A DNA stretch of 64,000 nt. It comes from Papaver somniferum. Its lineage: Eukaryota; Streptophyta; Magnoliopsida; Ranunculales; Papaveraceae. A model generated the notes under the pieces. That model did no database searches and was not told where the DNA came from. It worked only from the letters and a program-made list of their open reading frames with translations. The position numbers and the translations under genes are program-made. Below, in pieces: positions 45,686 to 57,868 of the stretch (position 1 is the stretch's first letter; the number at the start of each line of letters is the position of its first letter). The stretch covers positions 114,307,120 to 114,371,119 of the forward strand of contig NC_039362.1 in assembly GCF_003573695.1 (NCBI RefSeq). Reading direction: 5' to 3'.

Positions 45686-46057
45686 TATTAGAGCATTGCT
45701 CAGTCGAACTCGCATGCGTTGCTATCTCAAGCATGTTTGTCAATGTTAGTGATCAAAACTATAAGTCTTGATTTCTAGTATACTATAGCTAAGTCTCGGA
45801 CTAGGATAGAAAGTGTAGTTGAGATCAAGAACTTCATGACGATCATCATACAAGACGAAGGACTACTCAAGGAACTGGTGGATCTTCATCGACTAAAAGG
45901 TATGTGGAGACTTGAACTTATATATCACTCAAAAGTCTATCTACTCTATCTCATATTTTGAGACAAAAGTCGTTTTGCTATATAGACTTTGATTATACAC
46001 ATTTGCAATTTCGAGCCGAGTTTATCTCGCCTATCTATCTCTCGAAATATGTGTTGG
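45686..46057 (+). mobile_element. LTR fragment E (5' part of the copia LTR)
   Basis: Matches the first 370 bp of the plus-strand LTR of Z (GAGCATTGCTC, GTTGCTATCTCAAGC, AAATATGTGTTGGTA), with TA in place of the initial TG. It stops at 46057, where minus-strand element Y sequence begins. Confidence 0.75.
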
Positions 46058-46494
46058 TACGAATATGAATTTGAATCCAAAATACTCAATTAAATTAACC
46101 ACAAGAAAACCCATGATTAATGTAATCGGGAATGCTCAAGATAAGAGAACTTATGGAGCCGCACAGTATATACATAAAAATATGGATCAGGGAAGATCAG
46201 TACTACGGAATAGACAAGGATTCTTTCTATTTTCCATCGATATTTGCATAATGACATATAAAAGACATAATCCTCGTAAAAAAAAGTTCATCCTATCTTC
46301 CATTAATATTTGCATAATGATATATAATAGGCTTAAAAACTTTTGTAATGTCAAAAGTTCATTCATTCTTTTATCAATACTTGCATATCGACATGTGAAA
46401 GACTTAAATTTTGACAAAGTATGGGACAATCATAGTTCACGGACGCAAACACACATATCCCTAACACATTGCAATATATAAAACCATAAAGATT

Positions 46495-46659
46495 ATGGAA
46501 AGTATAGATACACCGAAGAAGTGCAGCACCGCGTGAGAGGGTGGTGGGGCCCACTCATGCCCCACCCCTATCCCAATGCAGAGAGAGTGACATTGAGGCC
46601 GTCCGATCCCCTCTCGATGCACATCACACTGTTGTTCTTCGGTGGGTCTATCATCACTC
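46495..46659. mobile_element. 165-bp hAT-like MITE in the tail of Y
   Basis: A GC-rich insert absent from the matching tail of X. It is flanked by an exact 8-bp duplicate TAAAGATT (46487-46494 and 46660-46667). Imperfect inverted ends share TAGA-x-x-CACCGAAGAA. An 8-bp duplicate points to a hAT-type transposase. Confidence 0.8.
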
Positions 46660-46913
46660 TAAAGATTAATAATGCAAAAATCATCTTCCAAACAATTTTA
46701 GAATTTAAACAAATAAACCTAAAAACAATAAAGATGAAAACGTTGGATATAACTATTGTAATCACAATAATGGCTATTCCAAACTCTAGCTATTCTTCTT
46801 AAAAAACACAAGAAATAAAATTCTCATCAGAAGATTTATTAGACAAAATAAAATTAATAAGCTAAAGAAGAAGGACAGACTCTTAAACCATCAAAACCGA
46901 ACACGAACTGAAA

Positions 46914-47354
46914 TCAAATAGACGTTTCAGAATCCTCACGAGCCTTGAGGTCTTTGAGCTTGTGATTGACAACATCTACTGCTTCTTCAGAGAAGATATC
47001 CTCATTGAGAAGATCTTTAACATGTGTGTTTATGAGACCAAGGTCAGAAGTAACCTTTTTCAACTCAGTTCTTAACACATCAAGACTCTTCAAAGTATCA
47101 GCGAGCTGCAATTTTGCTTCCTCAAGATATTTAAGAAAATCATGAACTAGTTCAGCGGAAACCATATCCTCATTCTCAACATCCTGATGTGTATAGGCAT
47201 AGTAACATGAGGCATTAGGATGATCATATTCTACTAGGGTTATTTTCTTCCTTCCCTTGGATTCGAAACCAATACCTTTGTCAAGAAAACCTTTTGCAAA
47301 ACCGCTAGAGTTAGAAGAAGACATTCTTGAAAAACCACAAAAAAAATATTCCAT
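46914..47354 (-). CDS. ORF2 of element Y, coiled-coil protein
   Basis: 146 residues if it starts at 47354; a better start may be the ATG at 47324 (MSSSNSSGF), because the first codons lie at the edge of the X insertion. Polar N-terminus, then a long amphipathic helix (about LVHDFLKYLEEAKLQLADTL onward) rich in Leu, Lys, Glu and Asp. It resembles in layout the ORF2 of A and Z. Function unknown. It is uninterrupted, which is notable in an element whose gag has two stops. Confidence 0.5.
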   Translation of the reverse strand: MEYFFCGFSRMSSSNSSGFAKGFLDKGIGFESKGRKKITLVEYDHPNASCYYAYTHQDVENEDMVSAELVHDFLKYLEEAKLQLADTLKSLDVLRTELKKVTSDLGLINTHVKDLLNEDIFSEEAVDVVNHKLKDLKAREDSETSI

Positions 47355-47360
47355 AGTATG

Positions 47361-49737
47361 TGAAAAAACGAGGGTCTAAATACACCACCCAATATTTCGC
47401 TTAGCAATCTGTATGGACAAACTCGAATATACTTTTAAGAGAATCAACAAGATTCAATCATCAATTAAAAGTATATCAACGAGTTTATATCTCTCTCTTG
47501 ATTTGATTTCATCAAACAAAAACTGCGAGTACTAATCAACACAAGGAATAACTTGGATGGTACCAAAGACCAATATCCAAGTGCCAATCAATATCAATCA
47601 ACAAATTTTAGGTCGGATTCTCCAATTGATTGATCTAACGCACAACCTGTATTATTTCAATTATAAAGATAAAACAATATAATGCGGAAACTGAAATAAC
47701 ACAGACACCAAAATTTTATTAACGAGGAAACCGCAAAGGCAGAAAAACCCCGGGACCTAGTCCATATTGAATACACACTGTATTAAGCCGCTACAGACAC
47801 TAGCCTACTCCAAGCTAACTTCGGACTGGACTATAGTTGAACCCCAATCAGTTTCCCACTGATCCAAGGTACAGTTGTACTCCTTACGCCTCTGATCCCA
47901 GCAGGATACTGCGCACTTGATTCCCTTAGTTGATGTCACCCACAACTAAGAGTTGCTACGACCCAAAATCGCAGGCTTTAACAATAAACAAATCTGTCTC
48001 ACACAGACAAATCTATCAAAGGATCAATCTGTCTCCCACAGAAAAACCCTAAAAGTTTTTGTTCCGTCTTTTGATAATAATCAAGGTGAACAGGAACCAA
48101 TTGATAATCCGGTCTTATATTCCCGAAGAACATCCTAGATTAATCAATCACCATACAACAATCTTAATCGTATGGTAGCGAAACAAGATGTCGTGGAATC
48201 ACAAACGATGAGACGAAGGTGTTTGTACTTTTTATAACTTACCTATCGGAGAACTCTCACGATCTCAAGCCAATCAGTATGATTATACTGTTACGATAGA
48301 AGATAATCAGATCACACAACTACGATAAAAGTAGTATCGGTCTGGCTTCACAATCCCAATGAAGTCTTTAAGTCGTTAACCTGGTTTTAGAAGAAGAAAA
48401 CCCAAGGTTAAAGGAGAAACGAATCTAGCATGCAAACTAGTATCACACGTAAGGTGTGGGGATTAGTTTTGCACAATACTAGATGTCTTCTTTATATAGC
48501 CTTTCAAGTCAGGGTTTTGCCTTAGTTACAAAGCAATCAATATTCACCGTTAGATGAAAACCTGATTTAGATTCAAGATAATATTTCTCAACCGTTATAT
48601 CGAAAACTTAGCTTGTCATACACAAATGATTGTACGCTTCTAGGTTTAATTGTTAACCGCACCCAAACGTGTACATTGTTGGTTTAGTCTACCCAAAGAG
48701 GTTAACCATATGAGCGTTTCATACCAACCATGTTCTTCTTCACCATAACTAGTTCAATTGAATCAAATGAACTAGTTAAGAGAGTAGTTCAATTGCAAGG
48801 AAATCTTATGTAACTACACAAGACACAATTGAAGCAAAGATGATTTGATTCACTCGAATTGGTTCATGAACTTTAATAGCCACGGTTTGCAAAGGCATTC
48901 CTTAGTCTTTTAAGATTAAGTTGAGAAATCATCTTTAGATATATAACCTTCTCAAGTTCGCAGATTAGGTTCGGACTTAAGACACCAGATAGAGTTTACA
49001 AACTCTAGCAGAAATTCTTGGGTTCGAGAACTACGCCGGTTCGCGGACTGGGTTCGCGGACTTGGCTCACGCAAGTAGTTTGTCAACTCCAGCAAAAATT
49101 CTCTGGTTTGAGAACTTCGGCAGTTCGCGGACTTGGCACTTGCCATACTTCCGGTTCTCTTGATCAACAAAGTTCGAAAACTTCGGTTCAAGGAATCCAT
49201 TGGTTATGTAATCTAAACTCTCATTCCAATCATTGAAACATTCTTAGAGGACGTTATATAGTTGTTACACTATTTCTCGTCAAAGCAATTTTCAAAGTGA
49301 TTGAAACATTCATGACTTTCGTCACTAGGTAAAGATAAACTTGGTCGAAGCGAAAAGCTCACCAACACATATTTCGAGATATAGATAGGCGAGGTATACT
49401 CGTCTCGAAATACCAAACGTGTATGATCTAGTCTATATATATAGCATACGCCTTTTGTCTCAAAGAGTGGGAGATAGAATAGATATACTTTTGAGTGACA
49501 GATAAGTTGAAGTCTCCACATACCTTTTTGTCGAGAAGTTCAACCGGTTCCTTGAGTAGATCTTCTACTTGTATGATGAATCGCCATGAAGTCCTTGAGC
49601 TCAACTACACTTACTATCCTAGTCCGAGACTTAGCTATAAGAGACTAGAAATCAAGACTTATAGTTTTGATCACTAACATTGACAAACATGCTTGAGATA
49701 GCAACGCATGCGAGTTTGACCGAGCAGTGCTCTAACA
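47361..49737 (-). repeat. 3' LTR of element X (2377 bp)
   Basis: Minus-strand TGTTAGAGCACTGCTCGG to CCTCGTTTTTTCA. U3 near 49020-49140 carries several GTTCGCGGACT repeats. Confidence 0.85.
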
Positions 49738-52511
49738 ATCTCCCTCTTTGTCAATTTTAGTGACAAAACTATCAATACATATGGAATACAAAAAAGATAA
49801 CGAAACTTTAGTAGATCCTATTCCACATGTATAATCTTCAACATTCCTCGTAATCTTCGTCACTTCCAAGTACTCCAATGATCCCAAAGGTTGTAAGTTT
49901 AGCATCACCGTTGTTGAAGATCCGTAGCTATAACAATGAGAAAGCATCAGTCTCGATCATTGTTATACAGTGTCATAGTATTATTACATAGTGTCAAAAT
50001 CCAATTGTATCACAACTTCAACAATAATACTATGGTGATATGTATCACTCCCCCTTAGTCAATACTCCATCTTACATGAAAACCACTCCCCCTTACACAA
50101 TGATCCGAAAACCATATGTATTTGTAGTGTGAACATATTAATTATCCCCCTTTTTGTCAATAAAATTGGCAAAGGTACAAGAACAGGATCGTAATGAAAT
50201 TTCCGTAAGAGACATTTCATGACTGAGAGAAAGAAACACACATCATCTTATTTAGATGCAATCATATAGCCGAAGCTAACAGCATTCATCAAGGAGTTTA
50301 AAGATACAAGATAACCTCTCTAAAATTCCACAGCCGCACACCCCTCAAGATATGACCATTAAGCACAAGTTCAAAATAACTCTCCCCATTTGATGTCATT
50401 CCCGAAAGAACAACAACGAGCGACCTTAATTTCAAGAGAAAAGAAGGATTTTATTGGACACCAAAACCATGAGAATGATTTTTATATCCAAAAACTCAAT
50501 CAAATTAATCATAAGTAAACCCATGATTAATTTAATCGGAATGCATAATCAAATTAAACACAAAAGTGATCAATTAATTCATTGTGCTCAACATAATTAA
50601 GTAAACTTACGGAGCAACGACTAAGTTAACCATACAAGAGAGTGATTGGCTTAATCGTTCATATACTCAACACAAGAGAGACTTGTGAAGTAATAACTAA
50701 ATAACCAACAAGATGACTAATTTAGTTCTAATATGCTCAACATAAAGTATCTTACGGAACAACCAACAAGGCTAATAAAAAATAATCAACTTTGTCGTAT
50801 CGTGTCAACATAAGACACATTACGGAGTCTCACGGTAATACAAAAAGGATGGATCAATGAAGATCAATACCGTGGAATACACAAGGATTCATTCTTTTGC
50901 ACAAGCATATACAATAGCAATAATCCTTGGATACAAAATATTTTAGCCTATCTTCCGTCAAAGATTGACAACATAGGCTTAACTTTTGTATATGCCAAAA
51001 GTCTATTCATTCTTAAACCAATAAACGAATACCGATCATGAACGACTTTAATTTTGACAAAATATGGGACAACATAGTTCACGGACGTAAACACCAATAT
51101 CCCATAACAAATTGCAATATAACAAATCATAAAGATTAAATACTGCAAAAATCATCTTCCAACCAAATTTAGAATTTAAACCAATAAATCTAAAAACATG
51201 AAGATGAGAACGTTGGACATAGCTATGTGTAATCACAATAATGGCTATTCCAAACTCTAGTAATCCTTCTCATAAATAAGAATAAATTCTCATAAGAAGT
51301 TTCCTAGGCAAAAAGACAAACTCGTAATGCACATACAAGATGATTTGTCCTTATAGGGTAGAATCAATCTTTTTCGCATGGATTTACACCAATAATAGCT
51401 ACCAAAGGCGTATAAAAAGATTTTCTTAACAAAGAAGAACATACAAAGTCAATAACGACTATGCACCATAGTTCACAAAGGATGATTGTGAATATTCAAG
51501 AATTCCGTAGCACTGCGTACTACTTTCCATTCTTGAACTTCCTTCTATGTGTTTCACCAACAACATTCTTGTAAAAGCTACAAATTAGCTTAGAAGAGTA
51601 GTACTCCAAGAATCCAAGTTCCCAAGTTCAAGAGAAGTGGAACAAGTGTAACGAAACGGAGCAAAATACTCAAAAACAAGAGACAGGAAAAATACCAATC
51701 TTAACTCATCCAAATTCAAGGTTTCTCATGTCCATTTTGAAGAGAATTCAAAGAGGAAGAGAGTGAAAAAATAATTAGGTCAATCCGAGTTCATACGAAG
51801 AATTTACGGCCAAAACAAGTTTACTGAATATCGACGTCAAGTATGCATACGGGTTTGCAAACGAATTTTCGTATCCTGGAGCAGTATGCAGACGGGGTTT
51901 GCGAACTTAAACCCCTGGATTTTGGTTTTAAATGATGTTATGCATACTTGGTATGTGTACCATGAAGTTCAAACATCCCTAACTAATGTTTTCAAACCTA
52001 AACATTTAAGAATCTTAAACACAGATCAAGTTAGGGTAGAAATGAACGATAAACAAGGTACATAGATCATTATATGTACTCAAACAAGTAATAAAAACAT
52101 AACACTTTCTCAAGTTTATAGACATACCTTTTTAAAAAAGTCCAATTGAATTCTACATCCTTACCAAATATAATCTGTGCGCCCCAGTTGTTGTGCTTCC
52201 CTCACCGTATACATAGCAGGGCATTTCTTGGTGAGGATGCGCTTTCAACACAAACAAGTTGTGTTGAGGTGAACAATGTCTTGCTCACCATGGCACCAAG
52301 AAAGAGTTTCTTTCCAAAAACTCTTAAATCTTGTAGTGTTGAGAAACATCCAAGGAACTGTTTTTATAAGTCTATCAAAGAACTTCAAGAGAACCCAAAA
52401 AGATTTGGGTTTCTGATTTCTTGTTTTCCAACTTATAAAAAACAGTTTCTGCAGATAGTTTTTAGTACTGTGAAGGGAAACTCTTTTGATAAAAAGAGAC
52501 GTCCTAGATTC
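49738..52511 (-). other. Non-coding 3' part of element X
   Basis: The polypurine tract (minus-strand GACAAAGAGGGAGAT) abuts the LTR at 49738-49752. The tail shares blocks with A and Y, for example GGATCAATGAAGATCAATAC at 50850. Around 51840-51960 are GTATGCATACGGG-type repeats. A plus-strand ORF (52146-52562) has no recognisable content, and the ORF2 seen in sister elements is not preserved. Confidence 0.6.
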
Positions 52512-52961
52512 TTAATAAAAGAAGACAATACCACTATCTTGATAGGAAGTATCAGGAATTGAGCAACGAATCAATTCATGCTTTGAGGTGATACACTCAG
52601 ATAATTGAGATTTAAACTCCTCTTGTAATTCGTTTAGTTTATCACAACTAATTGGATTACGCAGAGGACGAGCATTGCTCTCACTGATTAGTAAATCAAT
52701 ATCAACCTCAACATGAATATTATTCATCATAACTTGATTTAGCATGTCAAGAGATTCTTGCTCTTTATGGAGGTATAACTCAACATCAAGCGATAAGCTC
52801 TCAAGCTTCTTTTCAAGCCCTGAAAACACTTCAAGGGATTTTAAACCTAGTGGAGATTTAGATAGAATTTCTTCTACAGATTTTATTAAATCAGTCATGG
52901 AAGAGAATTCTGAAATCCCTAGATCTGGTGGTGCATTTATTGAGATAGCACTACTGTCCAT
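52512..52961 (-). CDS. gag-position ORF of element X, coiled-coil protein
   Basis: 149 residues starting MDSSAISINAPPDLG, so the first ten or so residues match the gag of Z (MDRGAISINIPP). The rest is unrelated: a Leu/Glu/Ser-rich helical protein (about FSSMTDLIKSVEEIL, LEKKLESLSLDVELYL) with no UBN2 domain and no zinc knuckle. The shared leader with divergent body suggests exon-like replacement downstream of a common start. Function unknown. Confidence 0.5.
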   Translation of the reverse strand: MDSSAISINAPPDLGISEFSSMTDLIKSVEEILSKSPLGLKSLEVFSGLEKKLESLSLDVELYLHKEQESLDMLNQVMMNNIHVEVDIDLLISESNARPLRNPISCDKLNELQEEFKSQLSECITSKHELIRCSIPDTSYQDSGIVFFY

Positions 52962-53027
52962 AGAGTCAGATCGCTACAAACACAGACTTCTAAGGTCTTA
53001 AACGTGTTTTCCTGCTCTGATACCAAT

Positions 53028-56000
53028 TGAAAAAGCGGGGGTCTAACAACACCACCCAATATTTCGCTTAGCAATCTGTATGGACAAACTCGAATGTACT
53101 TTTAAGAGAATCAACAAGACTCAATCAAGTAAAAGTATATCAACGAGTTTATATCTCTCTCTTGATTTGATTTCCTCACACAGAAACTACGAGTACTAAT
53201 AAAATACAAGGAATAACTTGGACGGTACCAAAGACCAATATCCAAGTGTCAATCAATATCAATCAACAACCATTAGGTCGGATTCTCCAATTGATTGATC
53301 TAACGCACAACCTGTATTATTTCAATTATAAAGATAAAAAAATACAATGCGGAAACTGAAATAACACAGACACCAGAATTTCGTTAACGAGGAAACCGCA
53401 AATGCAGAAAAACCCCGAGACCTAGTCCATATTGAATACACATTGTATTAATCCGCTACAGACACTAGCCTACTCCAAGCTAACTTCGGACTGGACTATA
53501 GTTGAACCCCAATCAGTCTCCCACTAATCCAAGGTACAGTTGTACTCCCTAGGCCTCTGATCCCAGCAGGATACTACGCACTTGATTCCCTTAGCTGATC
53601 TCACTAGGGGTGTAAATTCGGGCAGGCCGGGCCGCCCGACCCAAAAACTAAGACAGGCCGGGCAGGCCAGGCTTAATATTTATGAGCCCGTAAACAAATT
53701 CAGGCCGGACAGGACGGGTACAAGTAGATAATTTGCTACCCAAAGACCGCCCAAAGCCCGCTTTTTATACGGGCAGGCCAGATCGGGCCGGACAGGCCAC
53801 TATTTTGATTTTTTTTTTTAAGTTTAAATTTTCAAATGAACGGTATTAAATACAATATCCTTTCCTTTCCAACATCACATATCGTAAGTAAAGTGATAGT
53901 ATTATTTTATATTTAAATTACACTGACAAATTTTTAATTTTAGGCTATAATAAATAATTAATTAGAGTACAATAAACTTTCTAATAAGAAAATATATTAC
54001 CATTAATGTTTTGAAAAGGTTAATTATAAGTAAAAACAATTATATATTTTATTTTTCTTGACAAAAAATTGACAATTATAAAATTGTAACTTTTAAGTCT
54101 TTTTAAGAGGATATTAAATGATTAATAGCACATAGAAGCCTTTCAGGCTGGGCACCAGGCCGGGTATCAGGCCGGGAATCATAATTAACCGCAAAGCCCG
54201 AGACCGCCCAATAAATTAATCCAGGCCAGGCCAGGTAGCCCGCAACGGGCCATAACAGGCTTTGGGCAATTTCAGGTACAGGCGGGCTTGGGCGGGTACG
54301 GGCAGGCTGAGTTTTTTCGGGTAATATTTACACCCCTATATCTCACCCACAACTAAGAGTTGCTACGAACCAAAATCGCAGGCTTTAACAATAAACAAAT
54401 CTGTCTCACACAGACAAGTCTATCAAAGGATCAATATGTCTCCCACAGAAAAACCCTAAAAGTTTTTGTTCCGTATTTTGATAATAATCAAGGTAAACAG
54501 GAACCAATTGATAATCCGGTCTTATATTCCCGAAGAACAGCCTAGATTAATCAATCACCTCACAACAATCTTAATCGTATGGTAGCGAAAAAAGATGTCG
54601 TGGAATCACAAACGATGAGACGAAGGTGTTTGTGATTACTTTTTACATCTTGCATATCGGAGAACTCTCACGATCTCAAGCCAATCAATATGATTGTACT
54701 GTTACGATAGAAGATGCAAGATCAGATCACACAACTATGATAAAAGTAGTATCGGTCTGGCTTCACAATCCCAATGAAGTCTTTAAGTCGTTAACCTGGT
54801 TTTAGAAGAAGAAAAACCAAGGTTAAAGGAGAAACGACTCTAGCACGCAAACTAGTATCACACGTAAGGTGTGGGGATCAGTTTTGCACAATACTAGATG
54901 TCTCCTTTATATATCCTTTCAAATAAGGGTTTTGCGTTAGTTACAAAGAAATCAATATTCACCGTTAGATGAAAACCTGATTTAGATTCAAGCTAATATT
55001 TCTCAACCGTTAGATCAAAAACTTAGCTTGTCATACACAAATGACTGTACGCTTCTAGGTTTAATTGTTAATCGCACCCAAACGTGTACATTGTTGGTTC
55101 AACAATAGTCTACCCAAAGAGGTTAGCCATATGAGTGTTTCATACCAACCATGTTCTTCTTCACCATAACTAGTTCAATTGACTCAAATGAACTAGTTAA
55201 GAGAGTTGTTCAATTGCAAGGAAATCTTATGAAACTACACAAGACACAATTGAAGCAAAGATGATTTGATTCACTCGAGTCGGTTCATGAACTTTAATAG
55301 CCACGGTTTGCAAACACATTCCTTAGTCTTTTAAGATTAAGTTCAGAAATCATCTTTAGATATATAACCTTCTCAATTTCGCAGACTAGGTTCGCGGACT
55401 TAAGACACCGGATAGAGTTTATAAACTCCAGCAGAAATTCTCGGGTTCGAGAATTACGCCGGTTCACGGACTGGGTTCGCGGACTTGGCGCATGCAAGTA
55501 GTTTGTCAACTCCAGCAAAAATTCTCGGGTTTGAGAACTTCGGAAGTTCGCGGGCTTGGCACTTGCCATACTTCCGGTTCTCTTGATCAACAAAGTTCGA
55601 AAACTTCGGTTCAAGGAATCCATTGGTTATTTAATCTAAACTCTCATTTCAATCATTGAAACATTCTTAGAGGACGTTATATAGTTGTTACACTATTTCT
55701 CGTCAAAGCAATTTTCAAAGTGATTGAAACATTCATGACTTTTGTCACTAGGTAAAGATAAACTTGGTCGAAGCGAAAAGCTTACCAACACATATTTCGA
55801 GATATAGATAGGCGAGGTATACTCGGCTCGAAATACCAAATGTGTATGATCTAGTCTATATATATAGCATACGACTTTTGTCTCAAAGAGTAGGAGATAG
55901 AATAGATAGACTTTTGAGTGACAGATAAGTTCAAGTCTCCACATACCTTTTTGTCGAGAAGTTCCACCGGTTCCTTGAGTAGATCTTCTACTTGTATGAT

Positions 56001-56160
56001 GAATCGCCATGAAGTCCTTGAGCTCAACTGCACTTACTATCCTAGTCCGAGACTTAGCTATAAGAGAATAGAAATCAAGACTTATAGTTTTGATCACTAA
56101 CATTGACAAACATGCTTGAGATAACAACGCATGCGAGTTTGACCGAGCAGTGCTCTAACA
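53028..56160 (-). repeat. 5' LTR of element X, containing a hAT-type insertion
   Basis: Without the insert and its duplicate it is 2391 bp, ending TGTTAGAGCACTGCTCGG on the minus strand. Adjacent to the primer site on its left side. Confidence 0.85.
53605..54338. mobile_element. 734-bp non-autonomous hAT-type element
   Basis: Inverted ends TAGGGGTGTAAAT on both sides. The flanking 8-bp duplicates are GATCTCAC (53597-53604) and TATCTCAC (54339-54346), one mismatch. Both ends carry GC-rich GGCAGGCCGGGC-like subterminal repeats around an AT-rich core, as hAT transposases require clustered subterminal motifs. No transposase. Confidence 0.85.
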
Positions 56161-56697
56161 GTATGCGTACGAGACTCAAGAGTTTTGGTATTTAAATGGT
56201 TTCTTAGGGAAGGTAACTTTAGGGTTTCTAAAAATTGATTCATGACAGTAACACGGGTACTCGTACGAACACAATCTTGACCCAACAACAAAGGTACGCA
56301 ACCGATCGTATTTTTTACGACAAGACAAAATTTCTGCTATGTGAAAATTATCACAAGACTTTTGGATCAATAAATTTTATATCTCCATAGAGAAATAATT
56401 TAGAGCACACAACATAGTTGCAACAAAAACAAAAGAACAACATCATACACAACCAAAACTTTAAGCAAAGTTGTCTGCAAACAATAGTTTAGCTATGGAC
56501 GATAAGAAAATAGCTCAACTAAACAGAAATCAATTTTGCCAATAGTATACCTGATTATTAACACATATTACTCAACAGGATTTTTATGAGTAAGTTTTCA
56601 ATCCTTCTGATTAATTGACACAAGTATGAGCTCTAATCTCATTAAATGAACATTGCTTACGGTTGGGTCTCTTTTTCCTTTCGAATCTAGGGAAAAA

Positions 56698-57801
56698 TTA
56701 TTTTTGATGTGAGAAATTATCATAAAACTTACCGTCATCATAATACGAGACAAGGTTTGAGTTCTTACCAGAAGAATTCTGACTGAAGGAAGTTGACAGT
56801 CTGTTGACGATCTCTTTATAACCTTCAATTAACTCCTTTAGGTTATTTCTTATATCATCATCTTTGCTCTTTTCTCCTGATACCTTGTTCACATCAACTG
56901 TATCATTATCTCCCTTTTTGAAGAAGGAAAAATTCCGATCTTTTCTTAGACGGTTTTTGTTAAGACGTCTGTTCTGCTTCTGAGCATTCGAGGAACTCAT
57001 TGAACTGACTTTCCTGGTAGCATACACAGGATAAGTACGAAAACCAATTGTTTTAGACATACGAATTTCAGTTACACCTTTGAGAATTAAGTCTAAGGTG
57101 TGTTGAAGTTGAATAAAGGATTTTTTATTTAACCTAGAGTTTCCCTTTCGTTTAACAGAACCTTTTGCCTTGCAAAAGAAACATACTTTCTGATCACAAG
57201 AGTGATTATATATTGCAGTCTTAACAACCTCGTTTGGAGATTTCTTCCTTCCATGTGATGTGGAACATCCTTGATTAGAGGAGGTGACTAACACATCTTT
57301 TCCGATAGGAAGGGACTCTGGTTTTACTTTTGGAACTAGAACTTCTTCAGTCGCGGTAGAAGTACATGGTATATTAGACTGATTAGAACATCCTTGAATT
57401 GAGAGTTTACTCAAGCGATGTTCAATTTCCAAAGCATCTTTTTTGAGGCTTGCCTCGAGTAACATACGTGAAGAATGATCTTCAGTATTTTCTTTGAATT
57501 TACAGTCTCTTACTATACCAAGAAGAACATTGACATGATTTTTCAATTGATTAAATCTATCAGCTTGGATTCTAATAAGATTTGGAATCAGTTTACTCTA
57601 TTCAGCTGTTTCCCTTTCATTAGTAGATATAGACTCTTTTCAAGGGTAATCGGAATAACACATGTCAGTGTCTGTCTGTCTCTTCAGAATAATAGGTTCG
57701 TCTATATTTGAGATTGACGAATCTTTCTCTTTAATAGATACATTCGAGACAAAAATTTTATTTCTGGCGATGCGTTTATCAGAGATAGTACTCTTGTCCA
57801 T
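56698..57801 (-). pseudogene. gag-position ORF of element Y, two in-frame stops
   Basis: Starts MDKSTISDK just inside the primer site, one frame to 56698, interrupted by TGA (57640-57642) and TAG (57598-57600). It has a helical segment (LKNHVNVLLGIVRDCKF), then CFFCKAKGSVKRKG, which looks like a zinc knuckle that has lost its His and last Cys, then a very basic tract (KQNRRLNKNRLRKDRN). There is no UBN2 domain. It is different again from the A and X proteins. Presumably an RNA-binding structural protein once; inactive here. Confidence 0.55.
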
Positions 57802-57868
57802 AGAGTCAGATCGCTACAAATACAGACTTATAAGGTCTTTAAACGTGTTTTCCTACTCTGATACCAAT

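Larger units (their letters stand above)
47356..56165 (-). mobile_element. Complete pol-less copia element X with target duplicates
   Basis: LTRs 47361-49737 (3') and 53028-56160 (5', enlarged by a 734-bp insertion) enclose only about 3.3 kb. An exact 5-bp duplicate GTATG flanks it (47356-47360, 56161-56165). Primer site 53014-53025; polypurine tract next to 49738. The internal region holds one gag-position ORF and a long non-coding tail: no protease, integrase, RT or RNase H. It inserted just upstream of ORF2 of element Y. The LTRs differ by many substitutions and small indels, so it is clearly older than the Tat insertion. Confidence 0.9.

Noticed and set aside
52146..52562. 138-residue plus-strand ORF in element X
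   Set aside because: Opposite to the element's coding strand and overlaps its gag-position ORF; absent as a feature in A, Y and Z. Kept only as a note.
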